Positions 26,042 through 35,606 are shown, counted from the first letter of the stretch. The stretch is 64,000 nt of DNA from JBHEBG01 sp046557915 (GCF_046557915.1 NZ_JBHEBG010000002.1:496001-560000); one strand, 5' to 3'. The notes: generated by a model from the letters alone, not told the origin. Program-made: numbers and translations.

Positions 26042-26857
26042 TTAATTATTTCCGAGAATTATGGGCATCCCGGAATCACCGCTTCCGATTACGATAATCT
26101 TGGAATTGGGAGATTCCGCCAACTTCATGGTAGCTTCAATACCTTTATCCGTAAGGATTTTATCGGTTAACGAAGCACTTAATATCCTGTTGGCGTCTGC
26201 CTTACCTTGTGCTTCAATACGAACCTTCTGTGCTTCCTTGTCCGCTGTTACTAAACGAAATTCATATTCCAACGACTCTTGTTCCTGTTTTAACTTACGT
26301 TCTATGGCCTCCTTGATTGTAGGCGGTAGTGTAACATCGCGTACCAAGACTTCGTTCAACTGAATGTACTGTCCGTCAACTATTTTTTTGGTCTCCTCAT
26401 AAATTTCTGCCTGGATGGCGTCCCTTTTGCTAGAGTACAATTGCTCTGGCGTATACCTGCCCACCACGCTCCTAGCTGCCGATCTTATTGTTGGTAATAG
26501 CACCCGTTGCACGTAAGCTTCGCCTTTTTCTTGATGTAGTTTTCCCAAATCCTCACGCTTTGGTTCAAACCAGGCCGATGCATCCAACTTTATCTCCAAC
26601 CCATTGGAGGATAGAACCTGCATTTTTTCAAATACTTCTTGCTGTCTCACCTCATAGATAAAGACTTTGTTCCATGGGGCAACGATATGAAAACCTTCTC
26701 CCAGCGGTGGCGCATCTGTTACTACACCGTCGCCAAAGGTTTTATATAGTACTCCTGCTTGCCCTGAACCGATCGTCACGGCCGATTTGGAAATTAAAAT
26801 AACCAATAGAATAAGAATAAATATTGCAGGTAGTGCAATTTTGGGTAATTTGTCCAT
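26042..26857 (-). CDS. Prohibitin / SPFH domain membrane protein
   Basis: A 271-residue protein with one N-terminal membrane helix (about 8-27) and an SPFH/prohibitin domain (about 30-215), ending in a Gln/Glu-rich helical part and a short tail. Motifs include GEGFHIVAPWNKVFIYEVRQQE and VLVRDVTLPPTIKEAIERK. Prohibitin-like proteins form membrane rings or scaffolds, and in bacteria HflK/HflC relatives control FtsH protease; the role of this one is unknown. It begins 10 bases after a VWA membrane protein gene, so the two are probably one transcription unit. Confidence 0.9.
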   Translation of the reverse strand: MDKLPKIALPAIFILILLVILISKSAVTIGSGQAGVLYKTFGDGVVTDAPPLGEGFHIVAPWNKVFIYEVRQQEVFEKMQVLSSNGLEIKLDASAWFEPKREDLGKLHQEKGEAYVQRVLLPTIRSAARSVVGRYTPEQLYSSKRDAIQAEIYEETKKIVDGQYIQLNEVLVRDVTLPPTIKEAIERKLKQEQESLEYEFRLVTADKEAQKVRIEAQGKADANRILSASLTDKILTDKGIEATMKLAESPNSKIIVIGSGDSGMPIILGNN

Positions 26858-26867
26858 TACTTTGTTT

Positions 26868-28901
26868 TTAGATTAATCCGTTATATTTTCTGATAAACCA
26901 TTCCGCAGCCAACGCAGCTGCAATAAGCCCTAAAAGGAATTGAAAATCTATCAAAGATACGACATTTTGCTTGCTTTTTTGAATGGGTACAAACTGTTCT
27001 TCTGCCATTAATTGGGCAACCAAATCTTTGGTTTCGGCGGGGAAGAACAATTTTCCTTGGGTACGTTCCGCCAAACGCCCCAATTTTATATAATCACTGG
27101 ATAAAAACTGCTGCTCCACATCAAAATCTAAAATTGTAAACCCCCCGGATCTAGATAGGTTCTTGTCCTTTACCGTTGCAGTAAAGGTATAGTCTCCAGA
27201 TGGTAAATCCGTAAGGTCTGCCTCGTAATAACCGCCCTTCATTAGCATTGGGATTTCCTTTATTATTTGATCTTCGCCATTTTTTAGTGCCAGGATTATG
27301 CTTGCATTTGGATCAAAAACAAATGTTTCATCAAAATAACCTGCCGTAATCTTGGCCTCGTTGTTGCCGGGGTATAAAGATTTGTAATCTATAACAAACC
27401 TACTTCTGGGCTTGGTAGAAGTAAGATAAAGAACAACTTTTCCCAAAAATTCATCAAAGTCGCCAAAATTTTTATTTTCCTTATACACCTGCATTCGCCA
27501 TTTCCAAATGTTTTCGCCAAAAAGTACCGCTTCGCGTTCGGTATCATCACCAATAACAGCAAACAACGGTTCGTTCAATTCTACGCCCTTTACTCGCTTT
27601 CCTAGGAGTATCTCGTGTTTTTTGGAAATTATGAGCTCCCCCAAATTACTGTTAAGCGGCGGAAAACTAGAAGTCGAAAAATCGGAAATATTGAATGTGG
27701 TGAAGCCGGTGTTTAAGATAGGCGTGGTTTCTTCAGTTTGATTATAGCTGTTTTTTTCATAATTATTTTGAATCCGATTTAAAAAGTTCCAATCGGTTTG
27801 GGGTCCTGTAATGGTAAATTTATTGGCTTTTTTAAGTTTAATGAATTCGTAAATACCCCTGAAGGATGTATTTGGCTGGTACATAATAAACAAATCAACA
27901 TCTTCTAACTGACTAGGTGGGGTATTCGGTCTTATGATATTTACTGAGCGCTGTTCATTACTTTCTATCGCCTTTTTTAATGCACCTATATCTGGATGAA
28001 GTATATCGCTCACAATGACAATATTCGTTTTTTCATCGATCACTTCCACTGCAATATCCTTGCGATTGTTAGCCAGATTACGCTCGTTAGGTAATTTTTG
28101 GAGTTGTACACCAATGGTCTTAACTCCAACCGAATTAGCCTTTAAAACGGTATTTATTATTTTGTTGTTGGCGGTATTGGATAGGGTAATATTTTCCTTA
28201 AACTTGGTTTTTCCATTTACAGAAATTGTAAGTACAGTTTCAACCCTTCCTTTTCCCTCATAGGAAACATAGGCTTCTATGGGGTACTGATTATCCAAGA
28301 ATGCATAGCTATTGCTATTCACCTGGGTTATCCTAATATCTTCATACCTCGTGGTATCCCCTATCACTATCGGATAAACAGGAAAAGATTTCTCATTTCC
28401 AAAGAATTCATAATCTTTACCTAGTGTTTGATTTCCATCGGTTAGCAGCAGTATTGCGGTATTGGTATTGGCGTAAACATCACTAACCGTGCTCATGGCC
28501 TTTGCAATATTGGTGTTTTTATCAAGAAAATTAAGGGTGTCATATTCTTCAATACCGGGCCCAAAACGATAGTTTGCAAGATTGAATTTATCCGACAAGC
28601 CCGATTCTTGCGATAATTCCGTAATAATTTCTGTTAGCTGTTGCCTACCTCCAACACTTTGTATGGAAACTGAGTTGTCCGCAAGTACAACAAGGCCGGC
28701 TTTTTCCAAAGTATATTCTCTTTTGGTAAACTTCGGATTGATAAGTAGTACTAAAGCGCTATAAAGTGCTATAAAGCGAAGGAAAGAGAGCAGTAAGGCA
28801 ACCCTGCCCTTACGTTTGCTCTTATAATGATAATGGAACACCACGATGGCCAGTGCCAAAAAAGCTGCCACAATAAGTAAAACCAATGTTCCTATCTGCA
28901 T
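26868..28901 (-). CDS. Large membrane protein with VWA domain
   Basis: A 677-residue protein with two N-terminal membrane segments (about 4-24 and 35-54), a VWA-like domain (about 68-240) and a final membrane helix near the C-terminus (about 652-669). The MIDAS-like residues are present: Asp75-x-Ser77-x-Ser79 (DNSVS) and LLLTDGNQ. A glutamine-amidotransferase-like or beta-sandwich region probably follows, as in BatA-related proteins. No function is established. It overlaps nothing and is followed by the prohibitin-like gene after 10 bases. Confidence 0.82.
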   Translation of the reverse strand: MQIGTLVLLIVAAFLALAIVVFHYHYKSKRKGRVALLLSFLRFIALYSALVLLINPKFTKREYTLEKAGLVVLADNSVSIQSVGGRQQLTEIITELSQESGLSDKFNLANYRFGPGIEEYDTLNFLDKNTNIAKAMSTVSDVYANTNTAILLLTDGNQTLGKDYEFFGNEKSFPVYPIVIGDTTRYEDIRITQVNSNSYAFLDNQYPIEAYVSYEGKGRVETVLTISVNGKTKFKENITLSNTANNKIINTVLKANSVGVKTIGVQLQKLPNERNLANNRKDIAVEVIDEKTNIVIVSDILHPDIGALKKAIESNEQRSVNIIRPNTPPSQLEDVDLFIMYQPNTSFRGIYEFIKLKKANKFTITGPQTDWNFLNRIQNNYEKNSYNQTEETTPILNTGFTTFNISDFSTSSFPPLNSNLGELIISKKHEILLGKRVKGVELNEPLFAVIGDDTEREAVLFGENIWKWRMQVYKENKNFGDFDEFLGKVVLYLTSTKPRSRFVIDYKSLYPGNNEAKITAGYFDETFVFDPNASIILALKNGEDQIIKEIPMLMKGGYYEADLTDLPSGDYTFTATVKDKNLSRSGGFTILDFDVEQQFLSSDYIKLGRLAERTQGKLFFPAETKDLVAQLMAEEQFVPIQKSKQNVVSLIDFQFLLGLIAAALAAEWFIRKYNGLI

Positions 28902-28973
28902 ATATATCTAGCCTTTTATTGATAGTACATTTTGTCTATCAAAAAGTGCGGAAACTAAAATCTGCGGTATCAA

Positions 28974-29720
28974 TTAGGTCAACATACCTCCATCAACATT
29001 AAGCACCTGACCAGTAACGTAGGCGGACAGGTCAGAAGCTAAAAACAAGCAGGCATTTGCAACATCTTCTGGTGAACCACCACGTTTTAATGGTATTGCA
29101 TCTCGCCATCCCTGAACTACTTCTTCGTTCAACTTACCGGTCATCTCAGTCTCTATAAACCCTGGTGCAATAGCATTGCAACGGATATTTCTTGATCCCA
29201 ATTCCAAGGCAACAGATTTTGTAAAGCCAATCATCCCAGCTTTTGAAGCGGCATAATTGCTCTGTCCAGCATTCCCTTTTACCCCAACTACACTACTCAT
29301 ATTTATAATGGAACCCTTGCGTTGTTTTAATAAGGTGCGCTGTACCGCTTTGGTCATATTAAAGACCGATTTTAAATTTATTTCTATGACGCTATCAAAG
29401 TCTTCTTCCCTCATACGAATCAATAGGTTATCTCTAGTAACCCCTGCATTATTGATAAGGACATCTATGCCGCCAAAATCTTCCAATATTTGGGAAACCA
29501 ACGTTTCAGAAGCTGCAAAGTCCGCTGCATTACTTTTATAGGCCTTAGCCTTTACCCCTTGGGCCTTTAATTCTTTCTCAAGTTCCAAGGCCGGGGCCTC
29601 ACTAGAACTATATGTAAAGGCAACATTGGCCCCATGGGCTGCAAAAACTTCGGCAATACCCTTGCCAATACCTCTACTGGCCCCGGTTATAATTACATTT
29701 TTTCCTTCTAAGAGTTTCAT
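28974..29720 (-). CDS. fabG: 3-oxoacyl-ACP reductase
   Basis: NADPH-dependent reductase of fatty-acid elongation. The 248-residue short-chain dehydrogenase has the cofactor loop TGASRGIGKGIAE, NNAGVTRD, catalytic Ser in NMSSVVG and Tyr/Lys in NYAASKAG, and the FabG ending YVTGQVLNVDGGM. I chose the ATG at 29720; a TTG two codons upstream is less likely. A -7 motif lies about 30 bases upstream and the sucD terminator just beyond it, so fabG is its own unit. Confidence 0.94.
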   Translation of the reverse strand: MKLLEGKNVIITGASRGIGKGIAEVFAAHGANVAFTYSSSEAPALELEKELKAQGVKAKAYKSNAADFAASETLVSQILEDFGGIDVLINNAGVTRDNLLIRMREEDFDSVIEINLKSVFNMTKAVQRTLLKQRKGSIINMSSVVGVKGNAGQSNYAASKAGMIGFTKSVALELGSRNIRCNAIAPGFIETEMTGKLNEEVVQGWRDAIPLKRGGSPEDVANACLFLASDLSAYVTGQVLNVDGGMLT

Positions 29721-29749
29721 AGTCAAATGCGATTTGTTTGGTTGTTGTT

Positions 29750-29757
29750 CAAATATA
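29750..29757 (-). promoter_or_regulatory. -7 promoter element candidate for fabG
   Basis: Minus-strand TATATTTG exactly matches TAnnTTTG and would give a leader of about 23 bases to the fabG ATG. No clear TTTG lies 19-21 bases upstream. Confidence 0.4.
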
Positions 29758-29779
29758 GGTTTTGTTTGAGATAAAGCCG

Positions 29780-29804
29780 AAAAAAAACCCCAATCTCGAG
29801 GTTT
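29780..29804 (-). terminator. Intrinsic terminator after sucD
   Basis: On the minus strand AAACCTC, loop GAGATT, GGGGTTT (7 bp, one G-T pair), then a run of T. It separates sucD from fabG. Confidence 0.65.
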
Positions 29805-29837
29805 CGTGACGGGATTTATGAAAGAATTAACGATTGA

Positions 29838-30710
29838 TTATCCCATTACTTCTTTTACTTTTAGACCAATCTCCGCAGGAGAGTCCACCACGTGTATTCC
29901 ACATTCGCGCATTATTCTTTTCTTGGCCTGGGCCGTATCATCGCTACCACCCACTATAGCACCGGCATGCCCCATGGTACGTCCGGCAGGAGCAGTTTCT
30001 CCGGCAATAAACCCAACAATTGGTTTTTTACTTCCACTGGCTTTATACCATTGTGCGGCATCGGCTTCTAGCTGTCCGCCTATTTCACCGATCATTACTA
30101 CGCAATGCGTTTCATCATCACCAATCAATAGCTCAACAGCTTCTTTTGTGGTTGTTCCTATAATTGGGTCTCCCCCAATACCAATAGCGGTGGTAATTCC
30201 AAGACCTTGCCGTACCACCTGATCGGCAGCCTCATAGGTTAAGGTACCGGATTTGGAAACCACACCTACGTTTCCTTTCTTAAATACAAAACCGGGCATA
30301 ATACCCACTTTGGCTTCACCCGGTGTAATTACCCCTGGGCAATTAGGCCCTACAAGACGGCAATCCATTCCTTTTATGTAATCGTAGGCCTTTACCATAT
30401 CGGCAACAGGTATGCCTTCGGTGATGGTAATGATTACTTTAATCCCAGCGTTTGCGGCTTCCATAATGGCATCAGCGGCAAAAGCAGGCGGTACAAAAAT
30501 AATTGTGGTATCGGCACCCACTTTTTGAACAGCTTCTTCAACGGTATTGAACACGGGCTTCCCCAAATGTTCTTGTCCTCCTTTGCCGGGAGTTACACCA
30601 CCGACCAAATTGGTACCATATTCTATCATTTGTTCGGCATGGAAAGTACCCTCACTACCTGTAAAACCTTGTACAATTATTTTAGAATCTTTATTTACTA
30701 GAACGCTCAT
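29838..30710 (-). CDS. sucD: Succinate-CoA ligase, alpha subunit
   Basis: TCA-cycle enzyme subunit that interconverts succinyl-CoA and succinate with nucleotide triphosphate formation. The 290-residue protein has the CoA-binding N-domain (TGSEGTFHAEQMI, GGVTPGKGG) and the phosphohistidine in RTMGHAGAIV. The ATG at 30710 (MSVLVNKDS) is the usual start; upstream in-frame codons lack conservation. The beta subunit gene is not in this window. It is the last gene of a long minus-strand envelope cluster but has its own -7 motif. Confidence 0.96.
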   Translation of the reverse strand: MSVLVNKDSKIIVQGFTGSEGTFHAEQMIEYGTNLVGGVTPGKGGQEHLGKPVFNTVEEAVQKVGADTTIIFVPPAFAADAIMEAANAGIKVIITITEGIPVADMVKAYDYIKGMDCRLVGPNCPGVITPGEAKVGIMPGFVFKKGNVGVVSKSGTLTYEAADQVVRQGLGITTAIGIGGDPIIGTTTKEAVELLIGDDETHCVVMIGEIGGQLEADAAQWYKASGSKKPIVGFIAGETAPAGRTMGHAGAIVGGSDDTAQAKKRIMRECGIHVVDSPAEIGLKVKEVMG

Positions 30711-30736
30711 GCTATATCTCGTTTGGTTTCGCTCCA

Positions 30737-30744
30737 CAAAAATA
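30737..30744 (-). promoter_or_regulatory. -7 promoter element candidate for sucD
   Basis: Minus-strand TATTTTTG exactly matches TAnnTTTG; initiation would give a leader of about 20 bases to the sucD ATG. Confidence 0.4.
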
Positions 30745-30779
30745 TGTGTTTGAAAGCGATTTCTAAATTATTCTTTAGC

Positions 30780-31715
30780 CTATTTCTTATTGTATTTCCT
30801 AATTAGATCGGGAACTTCTTTGGCATAAGCCATTTGCCGAATCATTTCACGTGCTTCGATAGCCGGACTTCCCAAGTAGCTTTTGCCCCCTTCCAGGGAT
30901 TTACCTACTCCGGACTGCGCCATGATGACGGCTTTTTTTCCTATTGTAATACCGCTAATAATACCTACTTGTCCCCATATAGTTACCTCGTCTTCAATAA
31001 CCACACAGCCTGCAATCCCCGTTTGGGAGGCGATTAAACATTTTTTTCCTATTACGGTATCATGACCTACCTGTATCTGATTGTCTAGTTTTGTACCTTC
31101 CTTAATGGTGGTATCTCCAGTAACTCCTTTATCAATGGAGCATAGCGTTCCAATCTCTACATGGTCTTCTATGACTACACGTCCTCCGGACAGTAGTTTA
31201 TCAAAACCTTCGGGTCTATTTTTATAATAAAACGCATCGCCGCCCAATGCGCAACCTGCATGGATAATAACATTGTTACCTATAATGCTATTATCATAAA
31301 TGGCCGTGTTGGAATGTATAACGCAATTATCGCCTATTATTACGTTGTTTCCTATGAATACATTGGGTTGTATTATGGTGTTTGTACCAATCTTGGCCGA
31401 GTTTGCAACCAGCGTATCGGCTTTTTCAAAAGGTTTAAAAAAATGGGTAAGTACATTAAAATCCCGGAATGGATCGTCAGAAATTAAGAGGGCCTTGCCT
31501 TCAGGGCAGCTAACCTCTTTATTGATAAGTACAACACTGGCGTTGCACTGTAGTGCTTTGTCGTAGTATTTGGGATGATCCACAAAAACAATATCTCCCT
31601 GCTCCACCACATGAATTTCATTCATTCCCAGCACCTTAAAATCATCGGGGCCAACATATTTGGCCGAAATGATGTCAGCTATTTGCTTAAGACTAAATGG
31701 GGTAGGAAATTTCAT
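30780..31715 (-). CDS. LpxD-like UDP-3-O-acylglucosamine N-acyltransferase, second copy
   Basis: A 311-residue member of the LpxD family, which N-acylates UDP-3-O-acyl-glucosamine in lipid A synthesis. An N-terminal uridine-binding-type domain (about 1-100, FLxxP-like VDHPKYYDKAL) precedes hexapeptide repeats (about 100-265). The catalytic-His segment is conserved in form as NQIQVGHDTVIGKKC. It differs clearly from the LpxD at 34529 and is 30 residues shorter, so it may accept a different acyl chain or sugar substrate (inference). It lies 53 bases downstream of efp. Confidence 0.85.
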   Translation of the reverse strand: MKFPTPFSLKQIADIISAKYVGPDDFKVLGMNEIHVVEQGDIVFVDHPKYYDKALQCNASVVLINKEVSCPEGKALLISDDPFRDFNVLTHFFKPFEKADTLVANSAKIGTNTIIQPNVFIGNNVIIGDNCVIHSNTAIYDNSIIGNNVIIHAGCALGGDAFYYKNRPEGFDKLLSGGRVVIEDHVEIGTLCSIDKGVTGDTTIKEGTKLDNQIQVGHDTVIGKKCLIASQTGIAGCVVIEDEVTIWGQVGIISGITIGKKAVIMAQSGVGKSLEGGKSYLGSPAIEAREMIRQMAYAKEVPDLIRKYNKK

Positions 31716-31768
31716 TTATGGTTTTTCAACATTTGTGGGGTTAGGTAAGTTTTAATCGAGAAAAGCAA

Positions 31769-32335
31769 TTAGTCCTTCGCCCGCTCCATATAGGCTCCCT
31801 TCTCGGTATCTATTTTAATACGATCTCCTTCATTTATAAAAAGTGGTACGTTAACCCGGGCTCCGGTTTCAACCGTAGCGGGCTTTGTTGCATTGGTTGC
31901 GGTATTTCCTTTTACACCTGGTTCTGCATGGGTTACTTCCAAAATAACACTTGCCGGCATTTCTACGGACAAGGGCATGCTGTCTTCGGTATTAAAAAGG
32001 ATGGTTACAACGGTTCCTTCTTTTAAAAGTCCGGGAGCATCCAAGGAACTCTCTTGCAAACTTATCTGGTTGTAGTCATCAGTATTCATAAAATGATAAG
32101 TCTCCCCTTCGGCATATAAAAACTGATAAGACCTGGTCTCTACCCGAACATCGTCAATTTTGTGTCCGGCAGAAAAAGTATTGTCTATCACTTTGCCCGT
32201 GGTAACGCTTTTAAGTTTTGTTCTTACGAATGCCGGTCCTTTCCCAGGTTTTACATGCAGAAACTCTATTATTTTAAAAATATCGTGGTTGTACTTTATG
32301 CACAAGCCTTTTCTTATGTCTGATGTTGATGCCAT
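31769..32335 (-). CDS. efp: Elongation factor P
   Basis: Translation factor that relieves ribosome stalling at proline runs. At 188 residues, with an N-terminal KOW-like domain and two OB folds, it is full-length. The tip loop that carries the modified residue reads VKPGKGPAFVRTKL, with Lys at the usual position; Bacteroidota can lack the E. coli-type EpmA modification, and nothing here tells which applies. It sits between lpxA (7 bases upstream) and an lpxD paralogue, a conserved Bacteroidota arrangement. Confidence 0.96.
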   Translation of the reverse strand: MASTSDIRKGLCIKYNHDIFKIIEFLHVKPGKGPAFVRTKLKSVTTGKVIDNTFSAGHKIDDVRVETRSYQFLYAEGETYHFMNTDDYNQISLQESSLDAPGLLKEGTVVTILFNTEDSMPLSVEMPASVILEVTHAEPGVKGNTATNATKPATVETGARVNVPLFINEGDRIKIDTEKGAYMERAKD

Positions 32336-32342
32336 ATTGTAG

Positions 32343-33128
32343 TTAGTTAGTACTGAAATATCCTTTCATGATACCTCGTTGCGAATCTCTTATAAACTGA
32401 AGAATTTCATCTCTCTCCGGGGTGGCTTCCATTTCGGCCTCTATGATCTGAACCGCTTGGGTATTGTTGTAATTTCTTTGATAGAGTAGCCTATAAATAT
32501 TCTGTATCTCCCGGATTTTGTCCGAAGTGAACCCCCTTCTACGAAGACCCACGGAATTAATACCAACGTAAGACATAGGTTCTCTGGCCCCCTTTACATA
32601 AGGCGGTACATCTTTACGTACCAAGGAACCTCCGGTAACGAAGGCGTGATTGCCAATGGATACAAACTGATGCACAGCCACCAGCCCGGCAAGTACTACG
32701 TTGTCCCCTATAGTGACATGGCCTGCCAAGGTAGAATTGTTGGAAAAAATACAGTTATCGCCAATAAAACAATCATGTGCTATATGGCAATAGGCCATAA
32801 TAAGACAATTCTTCCCTATTTTGGATTTCATTCTATCTGCGGTACCCTTATTTATAGTGGCACATTCGCGGACCGTAGTATTGTTGCCAATTTCCACGGT
32901 GGTCTCCTCGCCATTGTATTTTAGATCTTGAGGAGGTGCCGATATTACAGAACCGGGGAAAATATTACAATTCTTTCCTATCCTTGCCCCTTCCATAATT
33001 GTGACATTGGATCCTATCCAGGTTCCTTGTCCAATGGTAACATTGTTATGTATGGTGGTGAAGGGTTCTACCACAACATTCTTAGCTATTTTTGCTCCGG
33101 GATGGATATACGCAAGAGGCTGATTCAT
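32343..33128 (-). CDS. lpxA: UDP-N-acetylglucosamine O-acyltransferase
   Basis: First step of lipid A synthesis: transfers a 3-hydroxyacyl chain from ACP to the 3-OH of UDP-GlcNAc. The 261-residue protein begins with hexapeptide repeats (AYIHPGAKIAKNVVVEPF) and includes the catalytic His in NNSTLAGHVTIGDN; a helical C-terminal domain follows (about 190-261). It starts 1 base after lpxC-fabZ ends, so translation is likely coupled. Confidence 0.96.
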   Translation of the reverse strand: MNQPLAYIHPGAKIAKNVVVEPFTTIHNNVTIGQGTWIGSNVTIMEGARIGKNCNIFPGSVISAPPQDLKYNGEETTVEIGNNTTVRECATINKGTADRMKSKIGKNCLIMAYCHIAHDCFIGDNCIFSNNSTLAGHVTIGDNVVLAGLVAVHQFVSIGNHAFVTGGSLVRKDVPPYVKGAREPMSYVGINSVGLRRRGFTSDKIREIQNIYRLLYQRNYNNTQAVQIIEAEMEATPERDEILQFIRDSQRGIMKGYFSTN

Positions 33129-33129
33129 T

Positions 33130-34536
33130 CTAAATTTCTTTGTTTTTTACGATTTGGGCCATCAGTTCCGCCTCAGAAGCAAGTTTTCCATTTACATAGG
33201 TATAGGCCTGCATATGGCATATGCCTCTTCGAATCGGGGATATAAGATCGCACTTAAATATAAGGGTGTCTCCAGGAACTACTTGTTTCTTAAACTTCAC
33301 ATTATCGATCTTCATAAAAAAGGTCAGGTAGTTTTCCGGATCGGGAACGGTGCTCAGTACCAAAATACCTCCGGTCTGCGCCATGGCTTCTACCTGAAGA
33401 ACCCCTGGCATCACGGGCGTGCCCGGGAAATGACCTACAAAAAAGGGTTCGTTCATGGTAACGTTCTTTAATCCAACTACATGAGAATCAGAAAGTTCCA
33501 ATATTTTATCTACCAAGAGAAAAGGAGGTCGGTGCGGCAACATATTCATTATTTTGGTAACATCCATTATGGGTGGTACACTCAAATCAACATGTGGCAC
33601 TTTGTTCCGTTTCTCTAGTTTTATGATTTTGGCCAATTTTTTGGCAAATTGGGTATTTACATAATGTCCAGGTTTATTTGCAATTACCTTACCTCTAATT
33701 CTAGTTCCGGCCAAGGCAAGATCCCCAATAACATCTAAAAGTTTATGCCTAGCCGCTTCATTGGGTTGATGTAGGGTAAGGTTGTCCAATATTCCATTGG
33801 GTTTTACTGAAAGTTTCTCCTTTTTAAAAGCCTTCTCCAGCTTTTTCATGGTCTCCTGTGAAATCTCTTTATCCACATAGACAATGGCATTGTTTAGATC
33901 CCCACCTTTTATGAGTCCATGTTCTAGAAGCATTTCCAGTTCGTGTAAAAAACTAAAAGTCCTTGCATCGGCTACTTCTGTTTTAAAATCCGATAGGTGC
34001 TCTAGGGTAGCATTCTGTGTTCCCAAAACCTTGGTGCCAAAATCTACCATTGTGGTAACTTGGTAATTATCGGCAGGAATTATAGTAATTTCACTACCAG
34101 TGGCCTCATCTTTATAGGATATAACATCTTTCACTATGTACTCCTCCCGATCGGCATCTTGTTCCACTACCCCAGCCTTTTCCAACGCTTCCACAAAAAA
34201 TTTGGAAGAGCCGTCCATTATTGGAGGTTCGGGAGAATCTAGTTCTATTAGAACATTATCGATCTCTAATCCTACCAATGCAGCCAACACATGCTCGGAA
34301 GTTTGTATTTTAACCCCTCTCTTTTCTAAATTGGTACCTCTTTGCGTATTTACTACAAAATTGGCGTCTGCCTCTATAATGGGCTCACCTTCAAGATCAA
34401 CCCGTTTAAAGGCGTACCCATGGTTTACCGGCGCGGGTAAAAACCGCATGGTAACATTCTCCCCCGTATGCAATCCAACACCCTTTAGGGTGCTTTCTTT
34501 CGCAATTGTCCTTTGTTTTGTAATCGTATTACTCAC
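33130..34536 (-). CDS. lpxC-fabZ: Fused LpxC deacetylase / FabZ dehydratase
   Basis: A 468-residue fusion typical of Bacteroidota. Residues about 1-305 are LpxC, the zinc deacetylase that commits UDP-3-O-acyl-GlcNAc to lipid A; zinc and catalytic motifs are TSEHVLAAL and ARHKLLDVIGD. Residues about 318-468 are FabZ, the 3-hydroxyacyl-ACP dehydratase of fatty-acid elongation, with LPHRPPFLLVDK and GHFPGTPVMPGVLQVEAMAQ. The fusion ties lipid A and fatty-acid synthesis, which compete for 3-hydroxyacyl-ACP. It overlaps lpxD by 8 bases. Confidence 0.97.
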   Translation of the reverse strand: MSNTITKQRTIAKESTLKGVGLHTGENVTMRFLPAPVNHGYAFKRVDLEGEPIIEADANFVVNTQRGTNLEKRGVKIQTSEHVLAALVGLEIDNVLIELDSPEPPIMDGSSKFFVEALEKAGVVEQDADREEYIVKDVISYKDEATGSEITIIPADNYQVTTMVDFGTKVLGTQNATLEHLSDFKTEVADARTFSFLHELEMLLEHGLIKGGDLNNAIVYVDKEISQETMKKLEKAFKKEKLSVKPNGILDNLTLHQPNEAARHKLLDVIGDLALAGTRIRGKVIANKPGHYVNTQFAKKLAKIIKLEKRNKVPHVDLSVPPIMDVTKIMNMLPHRPPFLLVDKILELSDSHVVGLKNVTMNEPFFVGHFPGTPVMPGVLQVEAMAQTGGILVLSTVPDPENYLTFFMKIDNVKFKKQVVPGDTLIFKCDLISPIRRGICHMQAYTYVNGKLASEAELMAQIVKNKEI

Positions 34537-35554
34537 CGTCTATTCTTTTTTCAATTTCGTCCACTTTTTGAATAAGCTTCGGTAAATTTTTAAAATGTAC
34601 ATATGATTTGTTATAGTCGCCATAAGTTAATGCAGGTGATCCTTGCAATACCTCATCGTCCTTTACATTTCTTCCAATGCCAGATTGCGCTTGTATCTTT
34701 ACCCTATCGCCTATGGTGATATGGCCAACAATCCCTACTTGCCCCCCTATCATACAATGCTTGCCTATCTTAGTAGAACCCGCAATACCCGTTTGGGCAG
34801 CAATTGCGGTATGTTCCCCAATTTCTACATTGTGGGCAATTTGTATTTGGTTGTCTAGTTTTACGCCTTTTCTAAGCACGGTAGAACCTAAAGTGGCCCT
34901 GTCTATGGTTGTACCGGCCCCTACATCCACATTTTCTTCCAAAATTACATTTCCGGTCTGTGGTACTTTAGTAAACTCACCTTTTTCATTTGGTGTAAAC
35001 CCAAAACCATCTGCTCCTATTATTACACCACTATGAATAACACAGTTTTTCCCTATAATCGATTCCGAATAAATCTTTGCCCCGGCATATACAATTACAT
35101 TATCGGCAATATTAACATTATCGCCAATATATACGTTTGGATGTATTTTTACATTGTTCCCAATAATTACATTGTTTCCCAGATAAGAGAATGCTCCTAA
35201 ATAGAAATCACTTCCATAACTGGCAGTTTCAGATAGGAATACCGGCTCCTCTATCCCTGTCTTGTTATTCTTTACCTCGTTGTAGTATTCCAAAAGTTTG
35301 GAGAAAGACTTGTAAGCGTCTTCTACCTTAATAAGGGTAGTAGCTATGGATTGCTCGGGAATAAAATCCTTGTTTACTATGGTAATGGAAGCCTTGGTCG
35401 TATATATATAAGAGGTATACTTTGGGTTGGCCAAAAATGTTAAAGATCCTGTTTCCCCTTCTTCAATTTTGGCAAGCTTATGTACGGCAATCTCGGGGTT
35501 TCCATCAACCTCGCCTTCTAATATACCCGCAATCTGACCCGCCGTAAACTTCAC
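34529..35554 (-). CDS. lpxD: UDP-3-O-acylglucosamine N-acyltransferase
   Basis: Third lipid A step, adding the N-linked 3-hydroxyacyl chain. The 341-residue protein has the uridine-binding N-terminal domain (about 1-100, FLANPKYTSYIYTT), hexapeptide repeats, and the catalytic His in DNQIQIAHNVEIG, plus a C-terminal helix. Its end overlaps lpxC-fabZ by 8 bases. It is the closer match to canonical LpxD of the two copies in this cluster. Confidence 0.95.
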   Translation of the reverse strand: MKFTAGQIAGILEGEVDGNPEIAVHKLAKIEEGETGSLTFLANPKYTSYIYTTKASITIVNKDFIPEQSIATTLIKVEDAYKSFSKLLEYYNEVKNNKTGIEEPVFLSETASYGSDFYLGAFSYLGNNVIIGNNVKIHPNVYIGDNVNIADNVIVYAGAKIYSESIIGKNCVIHSGVIIGADGFGFTPNEKGEFTKVPQTGNVILEENVDVGAGTTIDRATLGSTVLRKGVKLDNQIQIAHNVEIGEHTAIAAQTGIAGSTKIGKHCMIGGQVGIVGHITIGDRVKIQAQSGIGRNVKDDEVLQGSPALTYGDYNKSYVHFKNLPKLIQKVDEIEKRIDGE

Positions 35555-35588
35555 TGATAATTATTTAGGGATTTTCCTTTAATGGACA

Positions 35589-35596
35589 CAAAAGTA
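35589..35596 (-). promoter_or_regulatory. -7 promoter element candidate for lpxD operon
   Basis: Minus-strand TACTTTTG exactly matches TAnnTTTG in the 52-base gap after the HD gene, giving a leader of about 28 bases to lpxD. It could let the lpx genes be transcribed separately from the HD gene. Confidence 0.42.
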
Positions 35597-35606
35597 AGAA
35601 AAATTG

